The notes below the pieces were generated by a model that was given only the letters and a program-made list of their open reading frames with translations, did no database searches and had not been told where the DNA came from. The translations under genes and the position numbers were made by a program. A stretch of DNA of 64,000 bases from Macrosoma leucophasiata (Eukaryota; Arthropoda; Insecta; Lepidoptera; Hedylidae). Below are positions 1 to 11,221 of this stretch, one piece after another. How positions within the stretch are numbered: position 1 is the first letter of the stretch; each line of letters starts with the position of its first letter. Location of the stretch: NCBI GenBank assembly GCA_036365455.1, contig JAWQUS010000017.1, positions 1,550,001 through 1,614,000 on the forward strand, given 5' to 3'.

Positions 1-55
1 CAGTTACTTTAGGCGGGTTGAAGTGCGTGTGCGCGGCACTAGGGTTACGGGACAA
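1..55 (-). CDS. Candidate exon 4 of CCDC92-type gene (truncated by window edge)
   Basis: After a CAG at 58-56 on the minus strand the frame stays open to the window edge (begins LSRNPSAAHTHF). It enters in phase 0, which matches the phase 0 exit of the exon at 1046-964. The pyrimidine tract before it is weak, so this is tentative. Confidence 0.4.
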   Translation of the reverse strand, partial: MSRNPSAAHTHFNPPKVT

Positions 56-3000
56 CTGACGACGCAACGCTAAGCTAAGCTTGCGGCGCCGTCCGGATGT
101 TCATACTATAACGCTTAATAATGTGACGCTACAGCCACCATCATTACAAAAATCATAAAATCCAGAATTTTGACAATAGGTAATGTCATAAAGTTTTTCT
201 ACACAATAACATTTGCGAATGAATTAAAAAAAAATTACTTCGGCGATATCAACTAAAAAAAAAAAAAAATTAAAAATACTTTATTATTGACTTTGATATT
301 GATTGATTAAAATTTATAGTTATTGAACAGACATGACATGAAGTTAGATGAGTAATTAGGTATACCTATCACATTGGTACATTTACGAAATACATAGTAA
401 AAACAGAGAGAAACAATTACAAAATACGAACTAGAACGTGCGATTCGTGCGAACCCTGCGTGCGTATCTAGCCCAGCCCTTTACCATTATGCTACCAAAG
501 CCCACGTCCGAGCTTCGATTTAAATGGGTTATAGGAAAGGGATGCATGACTCCTCCATTACAATGCTTACAAAAGAATATCAAAATCACACTCAAGCAAG
601 TCATGCACCATCACTAAGCCCTTTAACTGATTTCTTAAAGTTAGATAAGGATGTGAAATGTGACAATAACTTTAAAAAATATCGTGGTGCAACCCAGGCT
701 TAGTGTTTATTTGTAACTGATGATCCAGAGGCCAAACATCTTTGGTAGGTACGTCCATACCGACGCTGTCAATGTCATAAAAATGGTTTGTAAATTATAG
801 AAAAATCGAAGTCTTCCAAAATTTCTAAAGCTGATTTATTTACACCTAATAACTATAAGACAACAACCGGAATATCACTTCGAACTTATTCTACGAATCG
901 AAAGTGTTAGTGAGACTAAAAATAATGCAAAGTATATTTAGTGTAGTGTGTCATGTGGATTACCTCACTGTTTTCAGACTCGTCGGCGGCGGGCGAGCTA
1001 GCCTTGGACGATGACTCTTTGTTGAATATCAACTGGAATTGTAGGTCTGGAAGAGAAAATAACATAGAGTCTTTAGGCTTATTATTTGTTTACCACTATC
1101 GTTCATTAGATGGCAATATAGTACCTAATACCCCGACTTGCCACCTCGCTATACGAGATACCTACCTACGCGGTTTTTTTAACATACCGCGCGCATCTGT
1201 TTCTCCAATCCGCTCGGTCAGTATTTGGTATACGATAAGTTCGAGTGTACATTATTGATTTACCTTTAATTATGTCATCCAATAGACCAAAAAAATAGTA
1301 ATTTGAATCTAGCTTTTATATGCGAAGGTGAATCTCGACTCACGCGAATTCGACTTACTACACTGCTATCGCGTACGTCCGAGGTACTGCATTTATAAAT
1401 TAGAAAGACAATTTTGCAGCCATATCATTAAGTAATAAAATGTTAAGAATGCAACTCACAAAATTAAAGTGACGAGAAGCCTAATCAATAGTGAAAGTGG
1501 GAAACACGCTGAACGCCACTCCATAAACACGTTACTACTGACAAAGAAGTTGCTTTAGCCTTTATCTATAAGCCGCAATACCTATTTAGGTACTTAGCAT
1601 CCATGTAAATCGTGCTTCTCTATAGCTTGTCCCGTGCTTTTGCTTGCCGAGGCAGCACGTGACACTTTTTCATGCGTGCAGCCGACGTTCATCTAAGACG
1701 TTATCACGTCAAAATCGCACATTCTACAGAAAATCCAAATTATACTTTGGTAGGATAAAACATATTCAAGGAGAGTTACAGGAGTGAAGCTTGAGGAAGC
1801 CGTAAAAGCCCATACGAACCCATAAAACTTGTTATTTAGCGCTATCGAAATCGGGTTATAGGCGAAACATTTCAAGTTCCAGAATTAGAAACACAGGTTT
1901 TGAATCCATGGTACCTATATTGAAAAATCTGGGTTTTACTCTGACAATCTCCATTCGTTACTAATAGGTATCTATTTCGAAAATGCAAAAAAGTACTAAA
2001 CCTTACCTATAACATAACGGTCGGAATAGGGTTATAATAAGATCTCGCTAGTCAGGTTTCTGGCCGTGATATTTAATCCGCTTCCATGTAATTCCTTCGA
2101 CGATTCAAACAAAGCTTATTTGGAGAATGGAGAAAATTCCCTGCCAAATATCGCTCACTAGTGGAGGAAAATTCTTCTGTTAGTGCAGTAAAATTCTTCT
2201 GTTAGTGCAGTCAGACAACCAAACAATTGCGGCCAAACCATTCGAATAGGGCGCTAGTAAATGCAATAACGCGGGGCAGTAGCATTCCGTGATAAAACTA
2301 CAGCCAATCCGAATGCCAACTGTGGAGATTATGACATATTCGCCCCAAAATGATGCAAAGCCCAAAGCCTTCCACAACAGGCTTTTGCCCAGCAGTGGCC
2401 GTCGTTCGTTCGCTTCGGATTAGGTATGGCGAGATTTGCGATGCGATTTACGTGATTGTCTTTTTGTTCGATAAGAAATGTGTATGCCATTTGGTCCCAT
2501 AAAAAAATTAAGTTATTTGGATATGAGGATGATGTTATTTTCACGTTCACGGAAGATGTAATTCTTATAAGTCGAAAATTAAACTTTTTACAAAAAAATG
2601 TACCGACTTCAAAATGAGTTATGATTTATCTCGCGTCTATTAAACTTAGATAATTTTTAAAATCAACCCGAAGTTACGGCCGTTTTTCAGGTTTCCGAAG
2701 TTCTATCTATTCCGTGAGGATATCTGCAAAAGTTTAACATCATGCTGTAAGCGAAGCTGGCAAGTAAAGATGCTGCAGTCGCGAACACTTATGACTCATT
2801 GTCATAGACAAAGCACAAAGGAAACAAAGAAAATAAACCGCTCCAGCGACAAACTTTGCAAAAAAAATTAAAAGATAAGTAGCTATGAGTTGAAGATAAC
2901 ATTGATCCATCGCTCGGATGGGGAGAACACGAATCCATTAGGAAACTAATCCATTAGCGGGGCTCGAAAGACATTAAAACCCGGTACCTACACTTCTTAA

Positions 3001-5700
3001 GTGCATTTTCGAAGGACTATGAAAAATGGTGTGCATGATTGTATTCCCTGTCAATATCTCCGACATCCAAACCTGTAAGTTAAAGTTCACCCTTTCTTTC
3101 ACTTAGTTCCAAGAAATAATCACGTAATGCTTCAAACTCTACCCAATTCGGTAATGGAAACTAAGTTTAGATATAGTATCTATCTCGGCTTCAGCAGTCG
3201 TTCACGATATCGTCTTAAGGATATTTATATACATAGATATTGCTAGATAGTTGTTGCCATACATATCTATATCTTTTCGTAGTTTAAGCGATTTTCCTTA
3301 CAAAATTTACTTTCGAACTTTTTTAGCAATTACATTGATATCTAAGATAAAAATAATAAACTGCGGACAGACGGACATGGGGAAACTATAAAGGTTTCTT
3401 ATGAACTACTTGTACTGCCCGAGTTCGAAGACAATTTGGTCTGTGATTGTGAATAAAAGAGCCGATCTACAGCATCCCCCCTCCATACCTTTCCCGCAAA
3501 GCCTCAATATCTCCATGAAGGCATCAGCCAGTTCTGTTTCTGCAGGAACCACACGTGTTCGAGGTGGGCAACTTAGACCGCCCCATCGCCGACTATTATG
3601 AGCCCCGTGTCAGAGTTCACATTATTTTTTTTCTGTAACTGAGGAAGCGAGAGCCAGTCTACAGCTTCTGACTTCTGTTCCTCTCCCGCAAAATCTCGAT
3701 CTCAATGTGGAGGCCGCTCAGTATTAGTCGGTGCTCTTCCTGCAGTAACCGCACGCTGTGCTCAATAGCAGAGTCCGTAATGGATTTGTTCTATGACTGT
3801 GGAAGAGTGAGACGATCTAGAGCATCTCACCTCTGTTCCTCTCCCGCAAAGCTTCGATCTCTGCGTGGAGGCCGCTCAGCATCAACCGGTGCTGTTCCTG
3901 TAGGAACCGCACGCTGTGCTCCAGGTGGGCGACTCGGGCCGCCGCATCGCTGCCTATTATGAATCCACTGCCCGAGTCCGGCGTAGATTTCTTCACCTGA
4001 AATGTTTGTCTATCTTTAGTATCCTACATGACACCCCGTTAAGGTGGGTAAAACACCAAATATCTCTTTGTCTTTACAAATCTCTCGTTCCTCTTCATCT
4101 TCTCACCTATGTTCACTATATTTATCAAATGTACCTGTACATTTAGTATTCGTGAAAATTTCATTACGTATAATTGCTATAATGTATTATAATAAATTGC
4201 AACCGCTATGACCCTGCATATTAAATCTGTAATATATTCGAAAATATTAAAAAATCCGCATCAAATTCCGTTGGGTATTTTTAAAAATATAAGCATAGGT
4301 ACATTGGGACTGATAGACAGCGGGAAGTGACTTTGTTTTATATACCATTTGTTTAATAGCTAAACCTTAATTTCACTTTAATATCATTGAACAATAATCG
4401 GTCGAGTGCAAATCAGCATTGCCCACAAAGATTACGCGCTTCTTTTGTACAAAAAGTTTCATTCTGTCTAAGAATCCGCAAAACCCTTCTTATGCAAGTC
4501 CGACTCGCATTTTGCCAAGTCTTTTTTTATTAGTAGGTACCAATTGTTTGTCTTATTTACGCTTCATTGCGCACTCTCATTCAAATCTTACTCATCGCTG
4601 TTTTCGTAGGCGCAACATGTTACGAGTTACACAATAATGTAGTAACGTAGTAAATATTTCTACCAAATGGTTTTAAAATCCTGTCTATAGGACAGGAAAG
4701 GGGCATTAAAGACTTTTGTTACTAGGTTCGAAGCTATTTTCACGTTTTGATATCGTAATAGATTTCGTAATAATCGCTGCTTAGCAACCTGCTATTGTTT
4801 TTATTATTCTCTGTCTACGAGACTAATATTATCTCCAAATTTGTTAAGTACATGTGCATAGGTATAACGAAGTAAATGAAATATAAATTAATATCACATT
4901 TAATAGGTACTTATCTAAAAATATCCCAAATTATATGTTTTTAGTATATTTTTCAGTAGGTAACAAAATGTAATTTCATATTTCAGTATTTCTTTCATTG
5001 CTACAAATGATTACGAGATTACGACATAGCAAATTATACACCAAATACATATTTCTTGATAAAGAGAATATCTTGTTAATAATATTAACGTTTCGCAGGA
5101 TTTCAAGACAAAGGTTTCAACGTCGGCTTCCTAAGTAGTCAAAACTTAACAACTATAAACCTTTACATTGGCATTGCAGAAGCATCATGAATTATTTATT
5201 TGTCGGTTTCTTTGTTTATTTTACTTCCATTAAAGAAGCGATGAACTCACAGAATATAAAAAACAACAATGTTAATTAAAACAAATAAAGAATCTATGAA
5301 GTGAGCCGAAAAATGTAAATTCACTGCTTAGTAACGAAAATCAATGCTGAAATCATCCATCCCATCTTGATCTAGGTGTTCAATTCCCCAATAGACAAAG
5401 GAATTGCATTCATGTTTACATTTCCTTTGTTCTTTGTCTAGGCACAGATTTCTATTTCTAGTAAATCTACAGATTAAGCCCTATAGATAAATCATGAAAT
5501 TATTTGTTACGGCAAATCAATAAGCCAAGGGGGAAAATCCGACCGAGAATGTCAACGACCCAAACTGTTTTGGTTATTGATTGACGCATGAAGATGGACG
5601 AGTGATACATAACAATTAGAAGTTTCTAAATAAATTAAGTAATATTTACGCTTACTTGCAACTTGGTGAAGGGCGTCGGAACGAGCACTTTAGATGCCAT
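1..5700 (-). CDS. CCDC92/CCDC74-type coiled-coil gene, 5' part (spliced, runs off left edge)
   Basis: Joined exons on the minus strand are 5700-5656, 3996-3831, 1046-964 and probably 55-1. All junctions are GT-AG and keep phase (0, then 1, then 0). The predicted protein starts MASKVLVPTPFTKLQ, then has a Ser/Gly linker, then a helix with HLEHSVRFLQEQH and LHAEIEALRERNR. It continues across the next junction as DLQFQLIFNKES and into a Ser/Glu-rich stretch. The pattern of LEHS-FLQ-H, LH-EIE-LR-N and DLQF-L is the signature coiled coil of the CCDC92/CCDC74 family (established knowledge); those proteins are linked to cilia and centrosomes in vertebrates. The role in this organism is inference. 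The start is the first ATG, closely followed by a GTAAG donor. The 3' end lies outside the window. Confidence 0.75.
618..703 (+). mobile_element. Half of a palindromic MITE (family with GGTGCAACCCAGGC end)
   Basis: Matches the right arm of the hairpin elements at 24943-25075 and 60802-60960, including TAGATAAGGATGTGAAATGT and the terminal GGTGCAACCCAGGCTTA. The left arm is missing or decayed. Confidence 0.55.
964..1046 (-). CDS. Exon 3 of CCDC92-type gene
   Basis: The acceptor has a strong pyrimidine tract (TTTTCTCTTCCAG). The exon is 83 nt, enters in phase 1 and exits in phase 0 at GAG|GTAATC. It encodes the end of the coiled coil (LQFQLIFNKE) and a Ser/Ala/Glu-rich segment ending SENSE. 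Entering in phase 1, the split codon with the previous exon gives Asp, completing the family motif N-x-DLQF. Confidence 0.8.
2205..2400 (+). repeat. RTE-tailed SINE-like repeat, diverged copy
   Basis: Shares blocks such as AAAACTAC-GCCAATCCG and the CAGCAGTGG tail with 45470-45695 and 59195-59395. It lies in intron 2 of the CCDC92-type gene. Confidence 0.5.
3476..3640 (-). pseudogene. Decayed tandem copy C of the CCDC92-type coiled-coil exon
   Basis: On the minus strand the sequence aligns with the exon at 3996-3831 (NSDTGLIIVGD, then a TAA, then VAHLEH, FLQKQN). The frame is broken by the stop and an indel, and no good donor remains. It is about 358 bp downstream, on the minus strand, of the intact copy. 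Confidence 0.7.
3680..3805 (-). pseudogene. Decayed tandem copy B of the CCDC92-type coiled-coil exon
   Basis: The minus strand retains an open coiled-coil stretch (IEHSVRLLQEEHRL, LHIEIEILRERNR), 158 bp from the intact exon. Entry in the functional phase meets TAG two codons after the nearest CAG, and the donor G|GTGAGA has become AAGTCAG. It could be a recently dead alternative exon. Confidence 0.7.
3831..3996 (-). CDS. Exon 2 of CCDC92-type gene: the diagnostic coiled coil
   Basis: The acceptor is ACATTTCAG. The exon is 166 nt, enters in phase 0 and exits in phase 1 at AGAG|GTGAGA. Its 55 codons begin VKKSTPDSGSGF and contain VAHLEHSVRFLQEQHRLML followed by LHAEIEALRERNR. This is the only one of three tandem copies that is open with both splice sites intact. 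Confidence 0.85.
5656..5700 (-). CDS. Exon 1 (start codon exon) of CCDC92-type gene
   Basis: ATG at 5700-5698, then 15 codons, MASKVLVPTPFTKLQ, ending at CAA|GTAAGC in phase 0. A GC-richer stretch just upstream (5700-5770) would be the 5' UTR/promoter. No other in-frame start is nearby. Confidence 0.75.
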
Positions 5701-6719
5701 CACTGTAACACAGCACGCGCGCGTTCACACCGAGCGTCGATACACATTTGCGGTGGTGTCGTCGTATCGTCGTAATTAAAAATATTCCTTATGTTTTTCT
5801 TGTATTTAAACAGCCGTTATTTTGAGGTAGATGATGACCGACCTTGAACTAGTGACCGGTGTTGAGTGAGCACAGGTTTTTCGGGGTAGCTAGCGGCGGC
5901 AGGTGGTGGGGAGAGAGTATTGATCGGGCAGGTTCGCGCTGACTCACAACGTGTCGCCGATGGCGCGCTGCCAAATGCATAGTCTCATACTACCGGCCTC
6001 AGCTTAACTGTCTCTGAGAGCTATATTTTTAATTGACTTTTGAGAGACAGGTCTACATGAGTCGCTCTTCGAATATCTCTCTGCTTTGTTTGATATAACT
6101 TGCGATATTGACCGCATCGCATGTTATCTAGGCATTATACCGACAGAGCTGGAATTTTCGGGTGACATTCAAGGCGTTACGAAGTTCAAGGGCGGCTATA
6201 AAGCTATATATTAATGTGGTTTGAAATGTGGCAAGCCTTATTATTTAATTAAAAAATCTGTCAAGTCCGAATCGGATTCGTGCTAAGAGCTCTGTACCAC
6301 TATTAGATACGTAAAGGAGGACAGATGGATCTAAAAAGAGGATTATTTGTGAAAAGGAAGGACATTTACACTTAAATTTTCAAATTCTGCCATTAAACTG
6401 GTCTAACATTGTCACTTGGAGTGCAGATTATTGGACGACAAGGATAAGTTTCGCTTGCAGGTCCATCTTCACGTCTCTATCAATGACGTCTAGTACGTAC
6501 TTTGTCGCAATTTGCATTCACTGGGAAACTAAATAAAAATTGGTACGTCAGTTTCTTAGCCGACCGTTCCTATTGGAAAAAGGAGGACTGACAATAGGTA
6601 AGGGAGGACGGGAGCACAAAACATGGAAAAGGATGACATGTCCTCCTTTTGGATACCATCTGCCAATCCTACCTTAAGCCGTGGATCTGAATAGTAATGT
6701 AGAGTTAATTAACATGCAA
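5701..6719. other. Non-coding region upstream of the CCDC92-type gene
   Basis: GC-rich patches near 5700-5760 and 5885-5960 could be the promoter and 5' UTR. Beyond these I see no exon, RNA gene or recognisable repeat. Confidence 0.4.
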
Positions 6720-6987
6720 GTTATTTTTTTTATCTGCCTTGATAATCATATGGTAGTCAAAGTCAAAGTCAAAGTCAAAGTATTTTATTGCTTTCATGTA
6801 CAATTGTTGAGATGGAAAATATTTTGTGAATACAATCTATGATCGACATGATACCCGTTGGGCGTAGCAATTTATATAACACAATTTATCTTTTAAATAA
6901 ATAAGTAAGTAGTAACAATGTCCAATACGTAGGTATTTCTAATTACAAAGAGTGAATGTGAAACAGTATTACTATATAGGTATATAA

Positions 6988-9879
6988 CTATTTGTCACTG
7001 AAAAATTCGTTCAAAGTGTAATATGTTTTTTCTGTCAAAAAGTTTTTAAGTAGTTTGTTGAATGAATTAAAATTAGGTTGTTTTTTTATGTCATTTGGAA
7101 GGTGATTGTAAATTCTAATTGCGCTTACGTACGGACTACACTTATACATTTCTACTCTAATATTTGGCATACAAAAGTTATAATTTAATTGATGTCTAGC
7201 TGTGTAATGATTTTGTGGCTTTGCTTTTTCAAATAGCATTGGATTTTTCCTCATAAATTTACATAATTCTAAAATGTAGAGGCATGTTAATGTTAATATT
7301 TTTAATTGTTTGAAGTGCTGTCTACAAGAAGTTGTACTGTCAATATTTGATATAATTCTTATTAGTTTTTTTTGTTTTATAAACAATTCTGGTACGTGCT
7401 TACTATTTCCCCATAAGATAATACCATAGTTAAGCCAGGAATTAGCATACGCGTAGTAAGCCGAAATAGCTGTTTTATGATCTGTACTCCTTTTTAATTC
7501 ATATAATGCATAGGTAAAGCTAGACAATTTTGATTTTAATTTTTCAATGTGTGCTTTCCAGTTAAGATTTGAATCTAGTTCTATACCTAAGAGGCTACAA
7601 GACTTCACTTTTTCCAGACGAATTTTATCTATCTTAAGTTCTGTGTTCAAAGGTGTTTTTTGGTGTGGCAAGAATTCTATTAATTTAGTTTTAGTATAGT
7701 TCACCAGTAAATTATTTTTATTTAACCAACTTACGACCCTGCTGAAAGTTTTAGTCAAGTTATTTTTAAAATCTGAGGTATTGTTATATTTGAATAACAA
7801 TGAAATGTCGTCGGCGAATAGTAAGCATTGAGTGTCTATATTTTTAGATAGTTCGTTAATATATATTAAAAATAATATACATCCCATGACACTGCCTTGG
7901 GGTATAGAACCATTCATTTTATGTACACTAGATCTGTAATTCGTAACTTTATTGTTGTAAGGATCGCAATAATCAATTTCTACATATTGGATTCTATTTT
8001 CTAGATATGATTTTAGCCACTCGTATGGGTTTCCGCGTATTCCTAAGTCATATATTTTAGATAACAGGATATCGTACCTTACTCGATCGTAGGCTTTTGT
8101 CATGTCGAGTAAGATTCCTACGGCATATTTTTTTTCATTGATGTATGTTAATGCCTGCTGTACAAAAGTGTACACGGCCAGAGAGGTGGACTTTTCTTTT
8201 CGAAAACCAAATTGGTTTTTGTCTAGAATATTGTATTTTTCTAGGTAAGAATATAAGCGGTTGGACATGGCCCTTTCAAAAATTTTTGATATTGATGGAA
8301 GCAGTGCAATTGGTCTGTAGTTAGAAGGATCAGATTTATCGCCTTTCTTGTAGATAGGCTTAATAATAGAGGTTTTTAGAATGTCAGGAAATGCGCCGCA
8401 AAGGAATGATTGGTTGATTAATTGTACTAGTGGTTGTATAAATTCACTAGTGCATTTTTTCAGGACTGTTGTAGGTAATTCATCATGCCCAAAGCTCCGT
8501 TTGTTTTTTAATTTTGTTAAGATTGTTTTAATTTCGTTATCGTCAACAGAGGTTAGATACATGCTATGACTTGGGCAATCATCTTTTTTAAAGTCATAAT
8601 GTAAGTTGTCCGTACAGCTTGCGCTGCCTTCGCCAATTGTGCCAAAAAAAATATTAAATATGTTGGCAATTTCCAAGGGGTTTTCTATTGTCCTGTCATT
8701 TATTTTTAATTTTAGATTTTTGTATTTTTTAACTATATTTTTGCCTGTTTTATTATTAATTATGTTCCACATTGTTTTGGTTTTATTTACGGAATTTGCC
8801 ATTTGCTTAATATAATTTAATCTTATGGAACAGATGATAGACTTTTTTAAAATTTTACTGTATGTTTTGTAGAACGATTTAATAGTTTTATTATTGCTGT
8901 AGTTTAAGAGTGTTCTTAAAATTCTTTTGTGTTTACAGGACGCTTTTAGACCTTTGGTTAACCATTTGCCTGTTCTTGTTTTGATTTTTGATTTTATCAA
9001 TCTTTTAGGGAAACAAGTATTTATAAGATTTTGAATTATGTCATGAAAAATATTGTAATTGTCATTTAAATTTGATTTATTTAATAGTGATGTCCAATTT
9101 ATTTTTTTAAGATGATTTTTAAATTCTAATATTTGCGATTCTTTGTACGACCGCTTATAACATTTTAATATATTATTTATTTTAACTATTGGGGTGATGT
9201 CACTTTTTATTATAATTCCGTGGTGGTCAGATAGTCCGAAGTCAAAAACCTTAGTCTGAGTATGGTTAAAATTAGTGAAAACCAAGTCAATTAAAGTTGA
9301 GGTTGTTGTACATATTCTTGTTGGCGTAGTTACCTGTTGTTTTAAGTTATAAGTAAGGAGTAAGTTTTTAAATTGCGATGGTAGTCCAGTATTTTCAAAC
9401 ATATTAATATTAAAATCTCCACCCAATATGATATTTTTGCATTGCTCGTGTTTTAATTTATTTAGTAATTTAGTGAATGTTTCTAAGAATTTTTCTGTTT
9501 CACGCTCACTTCTGTAAACACATATTATTAGTAAATTATAATTATAAATTTCAATTCCACAAAATTCAACTACAAACTCCAGTGAAAGTTCCGCAATATC
9601 TTTACGTTCGACGTAGTCTATATTTTCTTGAATTAAAATTCCCACACCCCCTCTTTTTCTGATTTTTCTACAGTAATATGTCGCCATTTTGTAGCCCTCG
9701 ACAATAACATTTTTAATTTTTGTTTCTGTCAAGAAAGTTTCGGATAAGCAAATGATTTCTACTTGTGTATCAGATAGTAATTCTTCCAAAATTTGGATTT
9801 TGTTGGTTAGACCTTGTATATTTTGATAGAGGATGGTGAGATTATGATCGAAAAAACTTTGATTGATAATCTTCAGCAC
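6988..9879 (-). CDS. LINE ORF2: AP-like endonuclease plus reverse transcriptase
   Basis: About 960 residues. The N-terminal endonuclease shows YQNIQG (residues 18-23), CLSETF, GGDFNIN and SDHHGI, the Asn/Glu/Asp/His catalytic set. The reverse transcriptase begins near SNYRPIALLPSISKIFERA, then QFGFRKEKST, LLDMTKAYDRV, IPQGSVMG and the catalytic FADD. The frame is open upstream to about 9888 but has no ATG before the catalytic Asn; the first ATG is near residue 65, inside the endonuclease. It overlaps the end of ORF1 by about 40 nt in another frame, so translation probably depends on reinitiation or another coupling. Length is normal for the group, with no internal stop. Confidence 0.9.
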   Translation of the reverse strand: MLKIINQSFFDHNLTILYQNIQGLTNKIQILEELLSDTQVEIICLSETFLTETKIKNVIVEGYKMATYYCRKIRKRGGVGILIQENIDYVERKDIAELSLEFVVEFCGIEIYNYNLLIICVYRSERETEKFLETFTKLLNKLKHEQCKNIILGGDFNINMFENTGLPSQFKNLLLTYNLKQQVTTPTRICTTTSTLIDLVFTNFNHTQTKVFDFGLSDHHGIIIKSDITPIVKINNILKCYKRSYKESQILEFKNHLKKINWTSLLNKSNLNDNYNIFHDIIQNLINTCFPKRLIKSKIKTRTGKWLTKGLKASCKHKRILRTLLNYSNNKTIKSFYKTYSKILKKSIICSIRLNYIKQMANSVNKTKTMWNIINNKTGKNIVKKYKNLKLKINDRTIENPLEIANIFNIFFGTIGEGSASCTDNLHYDFKKDDCPSHSMYLTSVDDNEIKTILTKLKNKRSFGHDELPTTVLKKCTSEFIQPLVQLINQSFLCGAFPDILKTSIIKPIYKKGDKSDPSNYRPIALLPSISKIFERAMSNRLYSYLEKYNILDKNQFGFRKEKSTSLAVYTFVQQALTYINEKKYAVGILLDMTKAYDRVRYDILLSKIYDLGIRGNPYEWLKSYLENRIQYVEIDYCDPYNNKVTNYRSSVHKMNGSIPQGSVMGCILFLIYINELSKNIDTQCLLFADDISLLFKYNNTSDFKNNLTKTFSRVVSWLNKNNLLVNYTKTKLIEFLPHQKTPLNTELKIDKIRLEKVKSCSLLGIELDSNLNWKAHIEKLKSKLSSFTYALYELKRSTDHKTAISAYYAYANSWLNYGIILWGNSKHVPELFIKQKKLIRIISNIDSTTSCRQHFKQLKILTLTCLYILELCKFMRKNPMLFEKAKPQNHYTARHQLNYNFCMPNIRVEMYKCSPYVSAIRIYNHLPNDIKKQPNFNSFNKLLKNFLTEKTYYTLNEFFSDK

Positions 9880-11221
9880 TAATTCTTTTTATTATTTTTT
9901 CCTGTAATTTTGTATAATTTTGTTTGTTTATTCCACTGTCAATAATATTTTTATATTTTTCATCATTACTGCGTTTATACTGAATTCTTATTATTTCTTG
10001 TAAAACATTTCTGCATATATGATTTAGATTATTTCGTGGTCGACCTAAATACGAATATCTCAAGTCGATGAAGTTTGTATGTTGTAATTGTGTGCTCAGG
10101 AGTTTGAATACGTTAGTGATCTGCTCTGTGTTCAAGTAATTATTTTTGTCGGTTTCACAAAACATAATATTTGTATTTATAAGCTGGCTCGCGTGGTAAT
10201 ATAAATAAGATCTGAGTTTCATGGGATCTTTGTCATTTCTTCCTGTTAGAATTAATATGTAGTCATCCTTACCATAATTTTTACAATCTGTTTGCATACA
10301 TTCAAGAATTTTATCTGTCGTAGCACCTGGTTTTAAGTCGCTAAATACCTTATAGTTGTTGCCAAGAGTTTTTTGTAGGTATTTACACACGCCACTACCC
10401 TGCTCGTCCCCAAAAATGTGCACTTTTTGTAACATTGCTTCATTATTTATAGTATTAACGCCATCTAGCGTGACGTAGTTTTTACACTGCTCAGTATCCC
10501 TTTCCATTGAACGACTTACATGAATATGATATTCTCCGCTAGATGTCTCTTTATTGTTATTGTATGTATCATTGTCCATAAAACTGGTATTTGATGATAA
10601 GGTTAAGTCAAGTTTCGTTCGGTTTATTATATTTTTTCTTTTCTTGGCAGTGGATTTCTTTACATCTGACGTGCATATATGTGTAAGTTTTTTAATTTTG
10701 TTTTCGTAGTCAACTATTTGTTTTTTGAGCGCGTAATTTTCTGTTAGAAGGTTTTCTATTTCTTTTTCAGCTATTGTTAGGTTATTTTGCAGGTTAGCGT
10801 TTTTTTGTTTTAGTTCCTCTGTATATTCGTCTCTGTTAATTTCTCTCAAATCTGGACAACTCCTATTTATTTTATTGTTTGATGAATTTGACAAGAAAGA
10901 ATTTAATTCTAGTTCATTTTCTGAAGTTGTGTCATCCGTTAAAGAGTCAAAAGAGTTTTTGGTAGATACGTTTATCATTATGTTGCTATTTCTTTTCCGA
11001 AAAGTTATGTTATCTGAAAAGTCCTTGTCAGAGTTATCTTGTTGTTGTATTTCTAAGCATTTGAAGCATTTCCACGAGTCCTTGTTCTGTTTTGTCATCA
11101 GATAGAATCTCTTTGAGGTAACATTTCCACAGTCTAGATGATAATACTCGTTGCAGAGTGAACATTTTATGCTTTGTTGACTTGTTATATTTGTTTTACA
11201 TTTAATACAGAGTTGCGCCAT
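9842..11221 (-). CDS. LINE ORF1: PHD-like zinc finger, coiled coil, esterase-like domain
   Basis: 459 residues from a true ATG. Residues 1-55 hold a Cys4-His-Cys3 PHD-like finger (CIKC, CSLC, YYHLDC, WKCFKC). Residues 135-175 form a Glu/Lys/Leu/Asn-rich coiled coil. Residues 265-390 look like the SGNH-hydrolase-type domain found in CR1 ORF1 (IFGDEQGSG, LKPGATTDKIL, ILTGRND). A zinc finger plus esterase is characteristic of CR1-clade ORF1 proteins, which bind nucleic acid and chaperone the RNA. Confidence 0.8.
   Translation of the reverse strand: MAQLCIKCKTNITSQQSIKCSLCNEYYHLDCGNVTSKRFYLMTKQNKDSWKCFKCLEIQQQDNSDKDFSDNITFRKRNSNIMINVSTKNSFDSLTDDTTSENELELNSFLSNSSNNKINRSCPDLREINRDEYTEELKQKNANLQNNLTIAEKEIENLLTENYALKKQIVDYENKIKKLTHICTSDVKKSTAKKRKNIINRTKLDLTLSSNTSFMDNDTYNNNKETSSGEYHIHVSRSMERDTEQCKNYVTLDGVNTINNEAMLQKVHIFGDEQGSGVCKYLQKTLGNNYKVFSDLKPGATTDKILECMQTDCKNYGKDDYILILTGRNDKDPMKLRSYLYYHASQLINTNIMFCETDKNNYLNTEQITNVFKLLSTQLQHTNFIDLRYSYLGRPRNNLNHICRNVLQEIIRIQYKRSNDEKYKNIIDSGINKQNYTKLQEKIIKRISAEDYQSKFFRS

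Noticed and set aside
953..1258. Plus-strand open frame with exon-like edges (TTTTCAG acceptor, GTAGGT donor)
   Set aside because: The minus strand of the same segment gives a better acceptor, the right phase and the CCDC92/74 motif, so the plus-strand reading is a mirror.
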